DNA of 7,472 bases from UBA6624 sp964517115 [NCBI: uncultured bacterium] (GTDB lineage Bacteria > UBP7 > UBA6624): assembly GCA_964517115.1 (NCBI GenBank), contig CAZFBE010000025.1, positions 6,192-13,663 of the forward strand. Reading direction: 5' to 3'. A model generated the notes under the pieces. That model worked only from the letters and a program-made list of their open reading frames with translations, searched no databases and was not told the origin of the DNA. Each line of letters starts with the position of its first letter. The first letter of the stretch is position 1. Below are positions 5,411 to 7,472 of this stretch, in pieces. Both the position numbers and the translations under genes were made by a program.

Positions 5411-7472
5411 TTTTCATCATGTTCCTTAATACGGTTGGCAGTATGCCCCCATTTCTGTAGTATTCAATTTCGACTGGAGTGTCGAGTCTGATTTTTGTTT
5501 CAAATTCAAATTCACTGCCATCTATTCGAGTTGCTTTCACCTTGATTTTTTGTCCTGGCGTTAGCTCTTTTTCTATTCCAAAGATGCTGAATTTCTCATC
5601 TCCCTTTATTCCAACTTTTTCAGCATTTTCTCCATCCATGAAACAAAGTGGTAAAACTCCCATTCCAACGAGGTTAGATCTGTGTATCCTTTCAAAGCCA
5701 GTTGCTATTACAGCTCTAACCCCAAGAAGATTTGTTCCTTTTGCTGCCCAGTCTCTTGATGAGCCTGTTCCGTATTGATCACCTGCAATTACAACCAAAG
5801 GAATATTTTTTTCTTTGTATTTTTTAGAGGCTTCAAATACTGTCATGATTTCATTTGAGTCAAAATGCTTTGTGTAACCTCCTTCTTTTTCTACAAGCTT
5901 GTTTCTTATCCTTACATTGGCAAAAGTTCCTCTGACCATGACTTCATGGTTTCCTCGCCTTGACCCATAAGAGTTGAAGTCAAAAAAGGTAACACCATTT
6001 TCTCTCAAGTATTTTGCAGCAGATGTTTCTGGCGATATTGCACCAGCGGGACTGATGTGATCGGTTGTTACAGAATCTCCCAGGTAAAGTAATGCCCTGG
6101 CATTCTCAATAGGTTTAATTTCTTCAATCTCTGTAGAAATGTCTTTTAGGAAAGATGGTCTTTTAATGTATGTTGAATCTTCATCCCATTGAAACAAGGA
6201 TGATTTTTTTGATTCAATTGAATCCCATTTTTCCTCTTGTGTTACCCCTTTGTACTTTTCTATGAATGTTTCGGGTCTTATATGTTCATTTACCATTTCA
6301 AGGATTTCTTCTTTTGTTGGCCATATATCTTTCAGAAATACAGGGTTACCTTCTTCATCTTCTCCAAGCGGTTCTGAATCTAAATTTATATTCACTGTCC
6401 CAGCAATTGCATAAGCTACAACTAGGGGAGGGCTTCCAAGGAAATTGGCTTTTACGTGAGAGTGTATTCTTCCTTCAAAATTTCTGTTTCCAGAGATCAC
6501 ACTTGAAACGATTAGGTTTGATTCTTCTATCCCCTCGGTAATTTTTTCATCCAATGGGCCGGAATTTCCTATGCAGGTTGTGCATCCATATCCAACAATA
6601 TTGAAGCCTTGATAGCTCAAGGATTCCATAAGGTTTGAACTTTCAAGATATTCAGTAACAACTCTTGATCCTGGAGCAAGTGACGTCTTTACCCATGGTT
6701 TTGTTTTGAGGCCGAGTTCTTTGGCTTTCTTTGCGACAAGTCCAGCTGCAATCATGACTTCCGGATTGCTTGTGTTTGTGCACGATGTTATCGCGGCGAT
6801 AACAACATCACCATGGTTTAAATGAAATTCATTTCCAGATTCATTTCTTACAAAGGAACTGTTGCCTGTTTCATTTTCTTCAAGACCATGGTTCTGGTTG
6901 TCAACTGGTCTTGTTAGTGATTTTTGGAATTCTTCTTTCATCTTTCTTAGGCTTATCCGATCCTGGGGTCTTTTTGGTCCTGCCAGGGAAGATTCAACTT
7001 TTGAGATGTCAAACTTGATTACCTTCGTATATTCAATTTCATTTTCTCGATAGTCCTCAAAAAGATTTTGTTTCTTGAGGTAGTTTTTCACATTCGTGAC
7101 ATGGTCCTTGTTTCTTCCTGTGTCAGAAAGATAATTAATTGTGGTTTGGTCAATCGGAAAGAAGCCACAAGTTGCACCGTATTCAGGACACATGTTTGAG
7201 ATTGTTGCCTTGTCAGGAAGTGAAAGATGTTCCACACCCTCTCCAGTGAATTCAACAAATTTGCCGACAACATCATTTTCCCTGAGTATTTCTGTCACTG
7301 CAAGAACCAGGTCTGTTGCAGTTATTCCAGGACTAGGCTTTCCGACCATCTCAAAACCAACAACGTCAGGCAAGAGCATGTATATCGGTTGCCCCAGCAT
7401 CACTGCTTCCGCTTCTATCCCCCCAACACCCCAACCAAGGACTCCCAATCCATTGATCATTGTGGTGTGTGA
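5403..7472 (-). CDS. acnA: Aconitate hydratase, AcnA/IRP1 type, 5' end outside window
   Basis: Converts citrate to isocitrate through cis-aconitate in the TCA cycle, using a [4Fe-4S] cluster. The window shows 689 residues, starting inside the conserved (D)SHTTMINGLGVLGWGVGG block at the edge. The frame is open to 7472, so the ATG at 7460 is internal and not the start. Counting from the Ser at 7472, the three cluster cysteines are Cys231 (ITSCTNTSNP), Cys297 and Cys300 (GYGCTTCIGNSGP). Their 66- and 3-residue spacing equals that of E. coli AcnA (435, 501, 504), which implies about 204 missing N-terminal residues and a protein near 890. Further motifs: MCPEYGATCGFFPID at 94-108, LAGPKRPQDR at 163-172, GDSVTTDHISPAGAI at 465-479, SRRGNHEVMVRGTFAN at 504-519, and GSSRDWAAKG at 570-579 (substrate-binding and catalytic Ser/Arg). 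The end YYRNGGILPTVLR is typical. AcnB, homoaconitase and IPM isomerase are excluded by domain order and these motifs. 2-methylcitrate dehydratase AcnD is less likely but not fully excluded. Confidence 0.95.
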   Translation of the reverse strand, partial: SHTTMINGLGVLGWGVGGIEAEAVMLGQPIYMLLPDVVGFEMVGKPSPGITATDLVLAVTEILRENDVVGKFVEFTGEGVEHLSLPDKATISNMCPEYGATCGFFPIDQTTINYLSDTGRNKDHVTNVKNYLKKQNLFEDYRENEIEYTKVIKFDISKVESSLAGPKRPQDRISLRKMKEEFQKSLTRPVDNQNHGLEENETGNSSFVRNESGNEFHLNHGDVVIAAITSCTNTSNPEVMIAAGLVAKKAKELGLKTKPWVKTSLAPGSRVVTEYLESSNLMESLSYQGFNIVGYGCTTCIGNSGPLDEKITEGIEESNLIVSSVISGNRNFEGRIHSHVKANFLGSPPLVVAYAIAGTVNINLDSEPLGEDEEGNPVFLKDIWPTKEEILEMVNEHIRPETFIEKYKGVTQEEKWDSIESKKSSLFQWDEDSTYIKRPSFLKDISTEIEEIKPIENARALLYLGDSVTTDHISPAGAISPETSAAKYLRENGVTFFDFNSYGSRRGNHEVMVRGTFANVRIRNKLVEKEGGYTKHFDSNEIMTVFEASKKYKEKNIPLVVIAGDQYGTGSSRDWAAKGTNLLGVRAVIATGFERIHRSNLVGMGVLPLCFMDGENAEKVGIKGDEKFSIFGIEKELTPGQKIKVKATRIDGSEFEFETKIRLDTPVEIEYYRNGGILPTVLRNMMKND
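5422..5427 (-). promoter_or_regulatory. Weak ribosome binding site of the fabF-like gene
   Basis: AAGGAA on the minus strand, in the last codons of the aconitase gene, 11 bases before the ATG at 5410-5408. The spacing is rather long; translational coupling through the 8-base overlap may matter more. The in-frame TGA at 5416-5414 rules out a longer start. Confidence 0.5.

Noticed and set aside
7088-7276. Minus-strand 62-codon frame overlapping aconitase
   Set aside because: Out-of-frame shadow within the continuous, well-conserved aconitase reading frame.
7451-7460. ATG at 7460 as the aconitase start
   Set aside because: The frame continues upstream to the window edge with Ser-His-Thr-Thr, the conserved (D)SHTTM motif, and a start here would remove about 200 essential N-terminal residues.
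7227-7472. Plus-strand open frame of 81 codons at the right edge
   Set aside because: It lies fully antisense to the conserved DSHTTM and GATCGFFP regions of aconitase, is Cys/His-rich without a recognisable domain, and has no ribosome site I can see.

Overview
The window is a single bacterial operon-like run read entirely from the minus strand, from right to left: aconitase (5' end cut off by the window), a FabF-type 3-oxoacyl-ACP synthase, Dxr, Dxs, and DnaX (3' end cut off). Every one of the four junctions is a stop/start overlap of 4 or 8 bases, so there is no intergenic DNA at all. No promoter, terminator, tRNA, rRNA, mobile element, repeat array or CRISPR is visible. The promoter must lie beyond position 7472 and the end of the transcript beyond position 1, unless there are internal promoters inside genes.

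The organism is a bacterium: it has DnaX (clamp-loader ATPase), FabF-type fatty acid synthesis, the MEP isoprenoid pathway and Shine-Dalgarno sites. It is AT-rich, with lysine-rich proteins and strong preference for AGA/AGG arginine codons (10 of the 11 Arg codons in the visible dnaX) and free use of ATA for isoleucine. Together with the complete absence of spacers this suggests a compact genome. I cannot assign a phylum from this window alone.

Region by region: 7472-5403 is AcnA/IRP1-type aconitase (689 residues seen; about 200 N-terminal residues missing). 5410-4157 is a complete condensing enzyme with an intact Cys-His-His active site. 4160-2997 is a complete Dxr that must start at TTG. 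3000-1144 is a complete Dxs. 1151-1 is the first 383 codons of dnaX, covering the AAA+ ATPase, lid and collar domains and the beginning of the linker.

How they work together: Dxs and Dxr are the first two steps of the MEP pathway (pyruvate + glyceraldehyde 3-phosphate to DXP, then to MEP). FabF extends acyl-ACP chains, so the middle of the operon supplies isoprenoid and acyl building blocks for membranes. Aconitase feeds the TCA cycle. DnaX loads the replicative sliding clamp. A shared growth-linked transcription unit is a reasonable inference, not something shown.

The most interesting points are: (1) an A AAA AAG heptamer in dnaX, in the same codon phase (gcA AAA AAG) and at the same domain boundary as the E. 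coli tau/gamma frameshift site, followed after 5 bases by a possible hairpin and after 13 codons by a -1-frame stop; (2) loss of all four zinc-binding cysteines in DnaX; (3) an alanine in Dxs where a highly conserved active-site histidine is expected; and (4) the unusual gene order. I did not find a wholly new system here.
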